From the NCBI GenBank assembly GCA_964035795.1, contig OZ038321.1, positions 15,927,971 to 15,991,970 of the forward strand: a stretch of 64,000 nucleotides of DNA. The letters run 5' to 3'. Positions 49,510 to 63,500 of this stretch are shown in pieces. Each line of letters opens with the position of its first letter. The first letter of the stretch is position 1. The translations under genes were made by a program, and so were the position numbers. Source of the stretch: Pterobdella sp. o SKG-2022 (lineage: Eukaryota; Annelida; Clitellata; Hirudinida; Piscicolidae). The notes beneath the pieces were generated by a model that had not been told where the DNA came from, did no database searches, and saw only the letters and a program-made list of their open reading frames with translations.

Positions 49510-51249
49510 CTATAATTTGATCCTATGTTGACTTAGTGCTTCTAAAAGCTGCTCAAAATCTACAGGAGGTAATATATTTTGCTGCTCTTTGACATATAAT
49601 TTAAGTTGTGTGATTGTCATACACCAAGGTGTGACATGTACATCACAAGGCAGTTCAACATTGAAAACATTGGCTAGATAGCCATCTATACTCAAACTTT
49701 GACTGGATAGCAGCGCATAGCGGGTGTCCTTAAGGCCAGTTTTTCGGTCACGACGCCTTGAACTCTGCGTAAAAATTTTGAAAACTGTTCTTATAGTTTT
49801 GAAAAATTTTATTTATATAATATAAAATGCAAAAAATTATGAAAAAAACGAACTCGAATACCGATTTTTGATCTCCAAATCGTATATTGTCTCGAAGTCT
49901 TTTGGATTTATCATGTAAATGTAAAAATGTTTTTTGGCCAGTAGTGATGTTTTGCGGCCTGAAAACCTTTCAATTTGTTAAAATTAATAACACTAAATAC
50001 CTATTAATCTACTGATGATTTCTTAGCAAAAAAAAGCAGTGTGCATTAATAAGCCATTTGTTTGACTTTATCATAGTGAAGCTTTTACTTTTTATATTAA
50101 AAAAATTTTCAAATCTGGAAATTCCTATAAAATGAAACTTATTAAAAAATGTTATAAATGTTGGCAACACTACTGGCTTTTTAATGAACAATAATGATAT
50201 GTGTGATCATTTTTGTTTGTTCAATAATCATTTATTATTGATTTACTTTTATTTCAAAACTTTATTTGCATTATATCTAAAAGTTTATTAATTTTTATGA
50301 ACCAGCTTTTTAACCTAGTTGATTCAGTCACCATGAACTTTATATAATATTAAATAAACAAAAATTTTTGAAATTTTTAAAAAATGTTAAATACAGAGAG
50401 CTGTTACATAAAAACTCACTTCAAGATTAGCTTCTTTCAATCTTAAATAAAATTCATCATCTTCTCTACCCCACCCCCAAAATAAATTTGAAATACCATT
50501 CACCTGAAAATAGGTTTTTAAATTTTAACTGAAATAATAAAATTTTTTAAAAATAATAAGTATTTTGGTTTATTATAAACTTCAGAGTAATATGAAAATA
50601 TTACCATTTCATATTGAAAATTGTTGATTAAAAAGATCCCTCCAATGAATTTTTCATAATGATATTTTGGATGAAGATCAGGTGCTGATATGTGGAAGGG
50701 TTGGTGAGGGAATGAGTATGATAGATATCCATTCAAAGGCATTAAATCTACATCATGCATTGCAAAGTAGTTGCAATGAAACTGTTTACTTGATATTAAA
50801 TATCCTATGTTGATGAGAGATCCTCTGTTAAACCTATGAAATGTTATACATATTTTGAAACTCATAAAAATTTACTTGACTTAAAAATGAAACCTGTAAT
50901 TGCCTTGCTGGTTAACAACAATAATTTCATTTTTTATTCTTTGATTACATAAAAAATTTTTCATGTGTGGAACAAAAACTAACAACTCATCAAATCTATC
51001 TCTAAAAGGAACAATAAGGCACAAGAGATTTTCATCTTTCTCTTCATTTTCACACGTTTTGTATCCAAAACTTGTGAGTAAGTTTTTATTATCATCTTTA
51101 TCGTATAATTTTTGTTGGCCAAGCTTTGTCGTCCCGTCAAACGATGAAATTAAAAATATAAAACTTAGCAAAGAAGTTAAACCTATGAAAATTAACAGGT
51201 ATTTGAAACACCTTATATATTTTTTAGACATAAAAGCTGTGCCGGACAT
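49510..51249 (-). CDS. B4GALT7: Xylosylprotein beta-1,4-galactosyltransferase 7 (galactosyltransferase I)
   Basis: Golgi type II enzyme that adds the first galactose to xylose on proteoglycan core proteins, in the linker region of heparan and chondroitin sulfate. Five exons (50894-51249, 50605-50833, 50420-50503, 49862-49966, 49510-49764) sum to 1029 nt, giving 342 residues with all phases agreeing (human 327). There is a short cytosolic tail, then a signal anchor ([18 protein letters not shown]). The catalytic domain has [23 protein letters not shown] and [10 protein letters not shown] (DxD manganese/UDP-Gal site). It also has [10 protein letters not shown], the [10 protein letters not shown] acceptor motif, [10 protein letters not shown], and the closing DVHVTPWC. 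The catalytic residues are present, so it looks functional. About 27 residues follow TPWC, a longer tail than in human. It starts only 194 bp after the UTP6 stop on the same strand. Confidence 0.95.
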
Positions 51250-51443
51250 TTTTTATAATTCACGGATATATTTAAGTTGGTACATATTAGTAGTATAACT
51301 AGTAGATTTACCATGCTACATAATATGTCTGACAAAAACCCACTATATGCGGTCATTCGAAGCTACTATTGCAAACTCTACGAGAGATTCAAATTATTCA
51401 TCTTCGTTATGCGCTTCATAGAAAATTTAGACACCATAAAATT
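51250..51443 (-). promoter_or_regulatory. 194-bp spacer between UTP6 and B4GALT7
   Basis: Too short for a 3' UTR plus an ordinary promoter to be well separated. On the minus strand it contains a pyrimidine-rich stretch ending GTTTTTGTCAG before ACATATTATG, which has the form of a 3' splice acceptor with no upstream donor nearby. That would suit trans-splicing or a 5' UTR intron. An AATAAA overlaps the UTP6 stop. Confidence 0.35.
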
Positions 51444-54400
51444 TTATTTTTCATAATTTTGAGCTTTTAAAACTGAATATTTCTCAATAAACTCATTTTC
51501 GAGTCCTTTATTTAGGCATTTTATAGCTTTATAATATGTTTGCCCGATGAGTTGAGGAGAACCATAAGCAGTGGCTTCGAATTTGATATAGTCTAACCAG
51601 AAATCTAAATAAAATGATTTAAGATATTTTCACTATTTTATATTTAAAACTTCTTCAACCATCAAAATCACAAACCAATAGAAGAATCGCCAAATTCAAG
51701 AGCAGCTGTTTCATACGCTCTCCTGATATGGGTAGAATTCACATGAGCCTAGAAAAAAATACAAAAAAGATTATAAATATATTAATATATTTTATGTTAC
51801 AAAAAACTACCTGAGAAAGTTCTGCTTTCAAATATATATTTAGTAACTTTTGTGAATTAGGACGTGTCTTGAAAATTCTGCGAAAAAAAAAAGGATCAAA
51901 ATCAATTTTGGATTTCAAACGTCCTTGAAAAATTAATTTAACTAGTAAAAAACAATGAAAATGACTAACGAGAATTCAAAAATCGGAAAAAACTTTGATG
52001 CGATTACTTATAACAATAAATCAAAAATTGATATAACCAGAATCATTCGATTTTAAAGAAGTGCATTTATCTGCTTAAAATCATTCCAGCATTCGACAAT
52101 GGTGACATATGGTACTGAAGTCACTTTTCTGTTATGGCATTAACCTTTGGACAAAATAGCGGACCTCGCTAAGATGTCAATCTTCCATATCATCATTTTA
52201 CATTATTTTTTTTAGAACGCGCAGTTTGCAAACCAGGTTCGCTGCAGAAGCGTTTAAAAAAACTAAGAAATGTGGCTATAAAGATGCGTTTTCAAATGCT
52301 TGCGGCCTTACATAGGCCAGCAACTTGAAAAACTTATTGAAGAACGGTATAAAAATTCAAAGCATGGTCTCAATATAAATAAAAAAAAATGAAAAACGAC
52401 AATTATGAGTAATAATAACGCTCAAGAAATTTGCTGTGCGGTAGATAATAATAATATTTATATCCATTTGAAAATAATGAATATTTAAATGCACTTTTTT
52501 TTCAATTTTTTTGACCAATTGATGACGGATACTTTACTACATGCTAATATATACTTATTTTTTAATTATGTGCTATATCAATGTATATCTGATGAAATAT
52601 TAAGCAAAAAAAATTTATCATTTTAATAATTAAATGTAAGTATAAACATTTGTTTAATAATGCATTCATTATTTTGAAAAAATAATTTAAAGACGAAAAT
52701 AGCATCAACTTTAGTTTTTATGCCTTAACGTGAAAATCGTGACCGAAAAGAAAATTTTCTAATCCACGAATTTATGAAGTTTCAAAAAAGGAAAGAACTG
52801 ACCATAAAATCTTTTTAATAGCCTTTTTTCCTTTACCAAAGGTTGGGTTTTTTGGAAGATGATTACGAAAATGATTATAGACTGAACGAATACAATAAAT
52901 TTTGCATCGTCGTCTACATTTAAAATTAAGATAAAAATTTGTCAACTCATTCCTGATAAAATAATTTAATAATACAAACTTTTCAAAAAGCTTCCTGACC
53001 TCAGAGATTTCTTTATTTTTGATTGCCCATTCCAAATAATGTTCTTTCAAAATCTTCTTCACACTTCTACAACCGCTTAATAAGCCTGACTACATGAATA
53101 AGTTTTTCATAGTTTAAAAATAAAATTATAATTTAAGATTTCAAAGTTCAAACACACCTGAAAAAACTTTTCGATTTTTTTATAATGGTTTAAGACCAGC
53201 CAACATGACACCATCTTCCATATCTCTTCTAAATCTTCTTCCTGACAATCAAAATTTAAAAAAATGAAGATTTATGTTTTAGATTTTACTTCATTGAACT
53301 AAGTCACACAAAATAACAGATTGAACCTTTTTCAGTATGGAATTACATCGTTTTAACCACTCAATAACTTCTGATGTTCTGCTCTCTTCAATATTTTCTA
53401 AGCTGGTAAGTCTTTGAAACATGAAAATCCATGCTTGGTTGCTGGAAGGCCATTTGTTGACTAGAAGGGGCGCTATCTCTCGAGCAAACTCATCATCCGT
53501 CTTTAACAACCCCATCTTTCGTTTATTTAAAGGTTTAATAAATTTGAATTTGAAACAAGCCTAACAATAATCTATTTATAGCTGAAAAATATCATACCCC
53601 GTCCTCCCTGAACCTTTTAAAATTGGAATCTATTTGAAAGCTACTAACCCATTTCTCAGCTAGAAGTTCACTCATCATATCACGTTCAAATGACTCACAA
53701 CACACCAACATAGCCTCTTTCAGTAACTGCAATTAGATGATATTAAATTTCGAAAATTTCTAGTTTTACGAGATCGAGTATGAAAGAATTCAAAAAAATG
53801 CTTGAAAAACGTGAATTATATATTTTATCTCAACAGAATAACAAAGGCAAGATATATAATATAAGTCGATTTTGAATACATGAAAAACTGATCAAAAATA
53901 AAAAAATTTGTATAACAAAATGTTTCAATGAAGAAAACAGGTTTAATGACTAAAAAACAATGAATTTCAATGAAAAAATATAAAAGCAAAACTTCTTCAA
54001 CAATATAAAAAAAATCAAGGTCATTCTTATAGAAAAGCAAATAAACATTGATATCTTGCGTTTTCTCATTTGTTAGCAATAACAGTTATTACAATACAAA
54101 TACATATAGAAGATAAAACAAACCTCGATCTTGATGGGACTAGGAGCTTGTTTCGAGGCCTCGATCAACAGATTGTAGTGCTTGTGCCACATGTCTTCTA
54201 TTAATCGATCATTTGCATGAAACTTATATTTGACTTATTATTACTTCAATATTCGTTAGACATTAGCTTAACATGATTATGTTGCTGTATTATAATGTTT
54301 TATAGAAATGAGCATTTTATGTTTTGAAACAATCAAAGATGAATGCAACAATATGAAAAATAATTACTGTAGTCTTAAAAATAAAGTTTTCAAAACTTCC

Positions 54401-57024
54401 GAAACATCAGATAGAAAAAGACAGAAGAATTCAAAGAAAAAACAGACCTGAATTGAAAGTTTCATGGGCTGTCTCAAACAGCTCTCTACACTCTTTCAAT
54501 TTCAATGGGACTGTATTCAATATTTCATGGTATATGAAACTATAACGTTTGTGTTTCTAAATAGAAATGAACTATTTAAGTTTATTTAAGTTTTTGAAAT
54601 ATTTCATTAGTATTTGTTCAAACAACTTTGAACTCATAAAAAATTTTTGAAAAAAAAAACTTCATTTAAATTCAGCCCCAATTTTTGATAAATTCAGCCT
54701 TATTATGAAACATTAGCAAAAAAATGTAATTATTTATAAAAATGGAAACTTAATAAAAGTAAGAAAACAAAATCTTACAGATATTTATTATCTTTTGTAT
54801 TTTAATATCCACTTCGTCATCATCAGAATTAGAACTCTTGACAGCCTTCAAATGAGATAAGAGAAGTGTAACAGGCTTGATAGATAGGAAAGCACTAGCC
54901 TCTTCCTTATTCTCCCAATATGGATTGTCGCTTATTCTGGAAAATTGATGTATTGAACAATACCAAAACATGAACATAATTTATATAACAATTCACCACC
55001 GTTTTAATGGGTGACAAACGGAACTTTGGAACCAAATTAACACTTTAAACTATAAAAATAGGATTAAAAATATCCACGAAATAAGTTATAAAATTTTTAT
55101 CCAAATTAAAAAATTTATGCTATGTCTTTTCAATATTTTAATAATAAATTTTTTTATTCATAATTAAACAACTTAAAAAGCCAATAGTACTTTTTGTAGA
55201 TCTCAGTAATAATCCACTCAGCAAAAGGGAACATAACACAAATGTTGATGAAATCAAGGAAGAAGTTAAGATCTCCTAGTGGGATAATGAAATCAAATAT
55301 TATGGCCAGACTATCACAAACAAATTAATTGAATTTGAATCATTTTTTATTCCTTAAATTTCAACATTACTAAAATTTGTATAGCGTGCACATAATTTGT
55401 ATGAACGAAATTTTTTTTGAAGCCCTCCGACTAATCCTAGTTCTATAACGTTTCTATAATATTTTAAACTATTGTAATCTCAAAATACCAGTTATTTCTT
55501 CAACAGCTGCCTCAAAGACTGCCAACGCCACAGACCCCTTTTTCACCTCCTCATCATCAACATCCTCATCCTTGATATCAAATGATAATATTTTATCAAA
55601 TTATAGAGATTTATTTATCTGTTTGAAAATTTAAAAACGAAAGAAACTTAGAAGTTATTTAATAAAATATAGTGAACTTTAAAAAAAAAACTAAATAAAA
55701 ATAAAAAAACATACTGTTTTTTCTTGTTTTTCTTCTCCATCCAGACTTATCTTACTTGCTTCATTGTGATACTTTTCAGCATTCAACAGTTCCATTTTGA
55801 AATACTGTTCAAGTATTGCTACCAAGATGAAAATGACCAATATATGAATAATTTAAATCTTTTTTGTTTTATCATTGCTGGATTTATTTAAAATAAATCT
55901 GAACTATACCTCAAGATAAAGTTTTCTTGATTTTGTATTTTGTCTCAAAGCTCTCTGTAGGAAGTTTCGAGCTCCAGACATTGAAAAGTTTTGCTGCATT
56001 TCATACTTTGCTGCCATTATCCATATAGCTGAGAATGTTACATTGAAATGATTATTTAAGGAACAGTGAGAGGTATTTTTCCTGATTAATATTGATAGGG
56101 ACTTGAAAGCTAGACTTTTGTCAAAGTGTATAAAAATATATCAAACTCATGAAACTCACACTCATTATTAGGGTGCAGTCTGAGAGCATTGGTGAACAAA
56201 AGACCTATCATTTGAGTTTCATTCTGGATAATTAACACTAAGCTCATATTTTTGCTTTTTTGAGCAAATTTAATGTTATATGTAAGGAATATGGAAATAG
56301 GGATTTTTTTGCCATAGTTACAAACATTGAAATAATATCCTCACTTTTTCAAGACAAAATTCAATTTGCTTGACCCACAAATCAGCACATTGCTATGAAA
56401 GGTTAACAAAATTATTCAAAAACATGTACTTGGGTTAATCATGATTACTTACAGGAAATCTGGTGCAAGCATTTTGAAAAAGCCTTCTTATTCTTTTGTA
56501 GATTGGAATTTCTATTTTTCTTTTTTCAGAATAACAATTCATTTTCTGATTTTAGTATAAAAAATAAATATATTAAGTTATTATGAATTTTTTTGATAAG
56601 ACTAGATAGGAATTATAATCATATAAACAAAAAATTGCTTTGTGAAGTTCATTTAAAATCGAAAAATTAAGAATTAAACTTATGTACACACCTTCCTTCT
56701 CTTTTGTATTAATTCAAGAACTAACTTTTCATACTGAAAAATTTTAAAATTTAATTGAAATAAATTAAATAAAGATTTTTCCAATATTACTTCAATATAT
56801 TCAATATACTCTTTTAATTCTTTAGTTCTTCTTCTTATTTTATATTCGTGTTCCCGTCTTTTCTTCAAAATTTTTCTAAAAAATATGAAGTATTGATCAG
56901 AGGTTGTAATTCATCAAGTATTTCACGTTTACCCAAGCTCTTGATCAGTAAACAAGCCAATATCTTTCATGAACTTGAGCTCAGGCAAGCATTCTTGCAA
57001 ACTTTTTTCTACGTACTCAGTCAT
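51444..57024 (-). CDS. UTP6: U3 small nucleolar RNA-associated protein 6 (UTP6), HAT-repeat protein
   Basis: Component of the small-subunit processome that matures 18S rRNA in the nucleolus. The start ATG at 57024 gives MTEYVEKSLQECLPELKFMK, the family N-terminus. Next comes ILKKRREHEYKIRRRTKELK (about 56800-56875) with YEKLVLELIQKRRK (56690-56735). Further exons give KRIRRLFQNACTRF (56450-56530), LWVKQIEFCLEK (56340-56395), GLLFTNALRLHPNN (about 56165-56210), IWIMAAKYEMQQNFSMSGAR (55920-56025) and QYFKMELLNAEKYHNEASK (55740-55830). Smaller exons continue through 55495, 55240, 54780, 54480, 54130, 53640, 53320 and 53160. KEHYLEWAIKNKEISEVRKL lies at 52990-53060 and FWLDYIKFEATAYGSPQLIG at 51510-51600, and the stop is at 51444. 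These are half-a-TPR repeats. Roughly 20 exons with many introns near 50-60 bp; some middle junctions are only approximate. Order and endpoints match UTP6 throughout. Confidence 0.9.
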
Positions 57025-57537
57025 TTTTATTTTAAATTAATCGGTGAATAATTTTAAAAACACTTTTATTTTAAAGTGAACTTATTAATTAGTCGGATGG
57101 TTTCCACGACTTAAGATATTATCGCTTATAAGGTTGATGTTTGTGTTTCTTTGTTGTTTCATGTCTATGGTTTAGGGAAATTTAATAAATGTTATAAACT
57201 TTTTTGAGCATTTATTAATCCAAAGGTTGAATGTAAAATTAATTTAATTGCATTAAATTATCATTGCAGTATTAAACATAATTAATTTTTTCAAACTATT
57301 CCTTTGTAGCCTTCTTTGTATAATTAGTTACAATAACACGAAATTCGAAACTTTTTAACTCAAAAATGTTCAAAAATCATCTACACTTCTACACTACATT
57401 CTTCGCAAATAGTATCACCAACCAAGCATTAATAATATTTCAACTTTTCCATTGCTTTGCTAAACATGGAAAAGTTTATTTTTTGAAAAAAAGTATAAAA
57501 TGATTTAACCAGCTTTTGAAACTTCATGACCAATAAT
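57025..57537. promoter_or_regulatory. 513-bp spacer between the GMC gene and UTP6
   Basis: Carries the 3' end of the GMC transcript and the UTP6 promoter or leader. No distinct element seen. Confidence 0.35.
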
Positions 57538-60500
57538 TTAGTTTTTAGCAGCTTTGACCGGTTTGGCAGTTTTACTGGTTTGTGGTTCATCTTCGTCATC
57601 CATGATCTTCTTGTGGCGTGACTCAATCAAGTGCTTGAAATATTCCTTGATCGCTCTGACCTGTGAAAAATAATATTTTTTAAATAACAAAATACCATCA
57701 AATTAATTTCTGATCAATGTATCTTCCATTGACACTAAAAAATCCATAACTTTTGATTTAATTTCGTATTCCAAAAAATAATTAAGTTTAATCCCTCTAT
57801 CTCAAAATTCATTTTTCAGTTCTAATATAATTCTTAAAAAATCAATTTTAAACTTTTGCTGAACATTGCATATATGTTACATCTTTCGGTTTTATTAACT
57901 AATAAATTAAAATGAATTGAATTTGAGGTTTTTTCAAATTCAATTATTTTGTAAAAAATAAGCTTAAAATGTTTTATTTTGCTACAATCTGACGAAAAAG
58001 AAATTTTTAGTGCACAGTCTCACTAGAGTTCTCAGATTTTCATTTATACTGTTTTTTTAAATTTCAGATAAATCATTTAGAAACTCAACTCGATGTTTAT
58101 TTTATTAACAATCTAGTTTTAATTATTTTCATGTTATTACAAAGCTAGATTTCATAAATAAGAAATGGAATAATTTTATATTCAAATGAAAACCCTTTTT
58201 GCAGTTTAATTTATTTCACGAAGTTTTTCATAAAATATACTTACATTATCAAGTGGAGGTACAAATATAGAAAAAAGCTTCGTGGAATAAAATGAAATCC
58301 TAAAAGTTTTTTCATATGAATATTTATGTTTGGCTCGAGGAATTTGAATGGAATAACTTCAAAAATAAGTAAGATCAACAAACACAAGGTATTTATTGAA
58401 ACGAAGACACGAAGCTTTTCTTGATTATCACTTGATAATGTAAGCTAGCTTGTGTCTTCGTTTTCATAACTATTTTGTGTTTGTTGAACTTACTATTTGA
58501 TTCAGGCTATTATACTTTAAATGTTATTTTAATTCCAAAAGTCTAATATCTTTTGGAAAAATATTAGGTTTTTGAAAAACTAACCTACATCTCTTCTGCT
58601 AAAATAAATATAAAATTTTTTTTAATTCATTCAGTGAGGTTTTCAAGCGTTTAAAGTTTGATAAACAACTCAGAAAAAAAATCCAATAATTTTGTTCTAA
58701 GAGGTTTCCGATGACGTTTTTGCAAGTTGTGAGCAGTTCTCAAGTGCAATATTTCATATCGATGCCACGAACAAGTACAAGTCTGTCTTTATCAAGAGCA
58801 ATAAAATATGGCTTCGAATATAAGATTTAGGTATTCTCTCAAAATCAACTTGATAAATCGACTTTTAGTTAAGAATCGTATCATGCTCTCTCAGTAAGAG
58901 AAAAATGCTTTTTTTTTCAGACATCTACGACATTTCAGTTGTTTAAGTTTTTTTATTTCAAAAGTTGAACATTTCTATACTGAAAAAGTTAACATTGACT
59001 GACTTGATAAAATAGTGAGATTATTAAAAAAAATGCACAATCTCCATGTTTCAATACATTTTTATACTTTGTAATGCTGATTTTCGATTAAATAATAAAA
59101 AAAAACTACTTTTAGTTAGGTTGAAATTTTTTGTGTCAAAAGAAGCTATTCCAGATGTGTTCTAGAAATAAGAACCTTCATCCGAAAGAATTTATTTCAC
59201 GTTTGAACAAGTTTTTGTTTTTTTGTCAGAAACTTTTTGCGGAAACATGATGAAAAAATAATTGTACCACGCTTATATTTTTTTAGTGAATAAAATGGCT
59301 TCTTACTTTCCAATCGAAAGAATGATAAAAATGCACTCTTACCTCGAAAATCAACTTCAACTTAGTTTTTTTGGTTTTAAAACATATCTCCATAAAATGA
59401 AATTTTTCACTAATACCAGTATCCAAGTTAAAACTTGTCAAGTCTTTTAAGCATAATTATAAACGTATAAAATATTGGTTTTCTAGCATATTTTATGTTA
59501 GTTTTGCTATCTTACCAACCTGTGATTAAACTAATGGACTTTTAGAGAACCTTTTCAAAAAAATAATTTTAAAAAAATAATTCAATTCAAATTTTCCATT
59601 TTCATTACATTCTCCAATGTAACTTTTCAGAGACCTCTTATGTATCTTTTGTATAGCAATTAAAGTTTAAAAACATCAATTAAGTATTCATACATTTATT
59701 TAAAATAAAAGCTTTAATTTTCGATAAGTATAGCCTTATCATGCTAATGTTTTATGATAAGGCTATACTTATCGAAAATTATAGCTTTTGTTTTAAATAA
59801 ATGTATGAATCCTCAATTGATGTTTTTAAACTTTAATTCTCCGATGTAAATTTAGATTTAAAGGCTGTTTTAAATAGCGCTATTTCTTATAGCACAAAGA
59901 GTTTTCTAAAAATTCATTGTAGCAAAATCACTCTGCGAAGCAGGTTATAATTGTTGGCCCAACAAGGGATTGAACCCGGTAATTTAGGTAATCAGTCTAA
60001 CACTTTATCAGCTGAGATATACGAGCCAATATAACTCAGTATTTTAAAAACGAATTTTAAATAAAAAAAATAATAAGTATAAATATTACACCAACCGAAT
60101 CCTTCTCTAAGATGAAGTCCGATGCTTTTTCAGCGATCATCACTTGAGTGGCATAGGTGTCTCCCGAGGTGGAAGAAGGAATCACTGACGCGTCTGCCAC
60201 CCTCAATCCTTTCAAGCCTCTCACTCTGCACATCATTTATAACTCGTTATTTGTGTTACAATGGGATATCTCATTTTCAGTATATAATTTAGATACTATT
60301 ATTAGTGTCACAAACATACTATCGTTTAATAGTAGGCTTTATTTAATTAGACTAAATTTTAATTTAACTTGTTAATAGATTATTGATTGCATAAGTCCAC
60401 AAAGAACCTAAGAATGGGATCGACCACAGCCTTAGCATCATTCACTGCTCCCATACGACATGTTCCCAGGGGACTTCCCGCGGAAAGTGTGATGTGGCGA

Positions 60501-63500
60501 ATGTGACATTCCAAATAAGCCTGTGGTTGTTATATTATTGATTCATTCAGTTTTATCTGATTTCAATTTTTTAAACGGTTTAAATAATTTCTCAAAACAT
60601 AGTGAAAAACCATGTTTAATTACTTTTGTGTAGTTTCCGTGTTTTTGACATTGTGGCAGTAATCTGTTGGTGAGTTCAAATTCCCAGTCTTTCATCACTT
60701 TGGTTTGAATGAGCTTTCTTGCAAACTGGAAACCTTACGATAAATTTATATAGTATAACAAAATGATAATTCATTTTGAACTGACTTTGAAGTTTTTAGA
60801 TTTTATATTTGAGGTATATTAATATAATTCCAAAATTTTAATAATAATAATATTATTAAGATTTTTATAGCGCACAGTTATCAATTCAAGATTGCTTCAG
60901 ATAAATATATTTTTAACAATATCTTTGAAATATATATACCTTCAACCAAAATTTTAACATCGACATCTTCGACCAAATAGTTAGGGTTGATGACAGGCTC
61001 GTCTTCTGGGTCTGAAGACTTGAGTCTAATGGTGCCCTTGCTTTTTGGATGCAAGAGTACAGGGAAGATGGTAAAACCTTCTTTGTGTGGTGGGTCACTG
61101 TGGATAGCTCCCCATGTCTGGAAGGTGTTTAGAGGTAGTTCTGATATTATTTTTCAAACATTGATAAACAACAATAATGGTTTGCGATTTTTTCATATTA
61201 ATAGCTTTCAAAGTATATACACGTAAGCTAAAGAATAAAAAAAATTTTATTAGAAACAAAAAATTTTCGTAGATGATCTAAATTTTCAATTTTATTTTAA
61301 ACTCCGTGTTTCATATAAACTTGTGTAAGATAATTTTTATAATACATACAATTTCTGGTCTTCCATAATTTAACTTGCTCTATATATATTTTCTAAAAGA
61401 TTCTAACGCTTGCATCCACGTTGACTTCTTCTGGGTCATAAATTTGTGGGTTGGCAGCAATGTGAAGAGCCAAAAGGGGGTACTTGATGTTCTTCGGTTG
61501 TTGACGAAGTTTAATGAAAGCTGTGGCTTCTCTGTACCTTGGACTGGCTTTCATTCCTACGGTTTAACAATTTCAATTAAAGAGTGTTAATAATTTCCAT
61601 GAAGTTTTTTTTTGTATGTGATCTTAAAACTCATTAACTTAAGAATACCATAATTTTATCAGTAATTGTATTGTTTTTTGAATTCTCCAATTCAAAATTT
61701 AGTCAGGTTTAACATTATCACATATTTGATATAGTTATAATATTTTTTTTATACGATAAAATATAATTTTTGATTTACTTTATTATTTATGTATTTTGTG
61801 TTTGAAGAAATGTCTAAAACAATAACACTCACAAAAATCGATCGAATTATGTTCATTTACGAAAAAGAGCCACTTTTTCTAAGTAATATCTAAAATAGTA
61901 TATTTAATACTTACCAGTCCCGAAAACGGAATAAGCCCATCCGGAATACAAACTGTCAGCCATGTTCATAGTAATGCTGACTCCAGGGTAGGGAGTGAAG
62001 TATTCTACTCCGTCAGCCACCACTTGGTCTTGCAAGTTCTCTCCCACTGGAAGATCAGCTACTACCGGAATCTTCAAAATGTTTTAAAGGAAATAGGAAC
62101 ATCTTAAAACTATTTTTGGAATGTTAAGTCATATTTAATAAAAATATTTTTGAAACTTGTCTATAGAGAAAATATGAAAATATCTGGAAAAAAACTCAGA
62201 AAAGACAAATATATTCGTCACAATATTTAACACATCCCCTAAAATTCAAAAAAAACTTTAATAACCACTTTATTAGCCATAAAATAGCAATTTAAATTCA
62301 AAATTTGAAGACATCACACAAAAATATTGATGAAAAATTAACACTTTATAGATAAAAGCTATAATTTTCGATAAGTTTAGTTTTAACATAAAACATTAGA
62401 TCTTTCTATAGAAGAACAAAAAATGTAGCCCAGAAAAACAGACATCAAAACGATGGAAACTTCATAAATAATTTAAAAATGATCTGCTGAGTATTCCACG
62501 CAAAAAAAATAAACAGATAAAAAGTTAATGGATCAACCCAATCTTCATAACAGAGGAATTGAAACAAAAAAGATTGAATTAGTTTGATCACATATTTCGA
62601 TGATTTTAAATGATAAACTTCAGAATTAAATTAAATAGGAAAAAAAAAGAGAAGATCCTAAAAAAATGCATTTACAGTAATGATAGACATTTAGAAAGAA
62701 AAAGGGACGCAAAAGCTGAAAGCTAGCACAACAGAACAGAATGGAAGAACTAAAGTAAAACAAATAGATATTACTAGAAACTATCAAAAATACAAAAAAA
62801 TTGCAAGAAAATTTGACTTAAAACAAATATTGAGTTTTGAAAATGAATAGGATTCATAATTAACATCATAAAAACTGATTTTTTCAAAAGCTTAAAGGAA
62901 AAAGTTTGAACATACTTTGAGGCTTTGGAGGTGAGCTTTGGGACCGACCCCAGACAAAAGAAGTAGTTTTGTGCTCCCTACTGTTCCCGCTGTCAAAATG
63001 ATTTCTTTGGTAGCTTTAAATACAGTTTTTTCGCCTTTTTCGTTTCTAACTACTATTCCTGTAGCTCTTTTTCCCTCGAATATAATCTGGAGTTTATAAA
63101 AATGATTTTAGAATAAAACCTACTATGCCAAAACAAAATAAATTTTTAAATTCTTTTTATTTGTTTAAATTTTGTATAACTCATTTAGCAACTAACTTTT
63201 TCGGCTCGAGATCCAGTGATAACATCCAGGTTTTCATGGTTCATAAACCTCTTCAAATAAGCACTGAATGTAGTTTCCCTCAAACCATTCTTTATTGTTG
63301 CCTGTGTGGGTCCCCATCCTGGTGAAAATTTTCATTACCAGTTAAATTTCTCATCAAATCATGATTTTTCATTTTCAGTTTATCAAACTATAGTTTCAAG
63401 AAGATTTACCAAATTGGTTTTTTCCATTAAGATCACGTTTCTTGAGGGAGATTTCTTTGAAACAAAGGTTCATGATTTGGTTCAATGTAGTAGTACCAAC

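Noticed and set aside
56680..56868. Single continuous UTP6 exon
   Set aside because: Family length and canonical GT-AG ends favour a short in-frame intron in the middle, although retention cannot be excluded.
59955..60027. Functional tRNA-Ile gene
   Set aside because: T stem and anticodon stem have mismatches and position 37 would be T; a pseudogene or SINE head is more likely.
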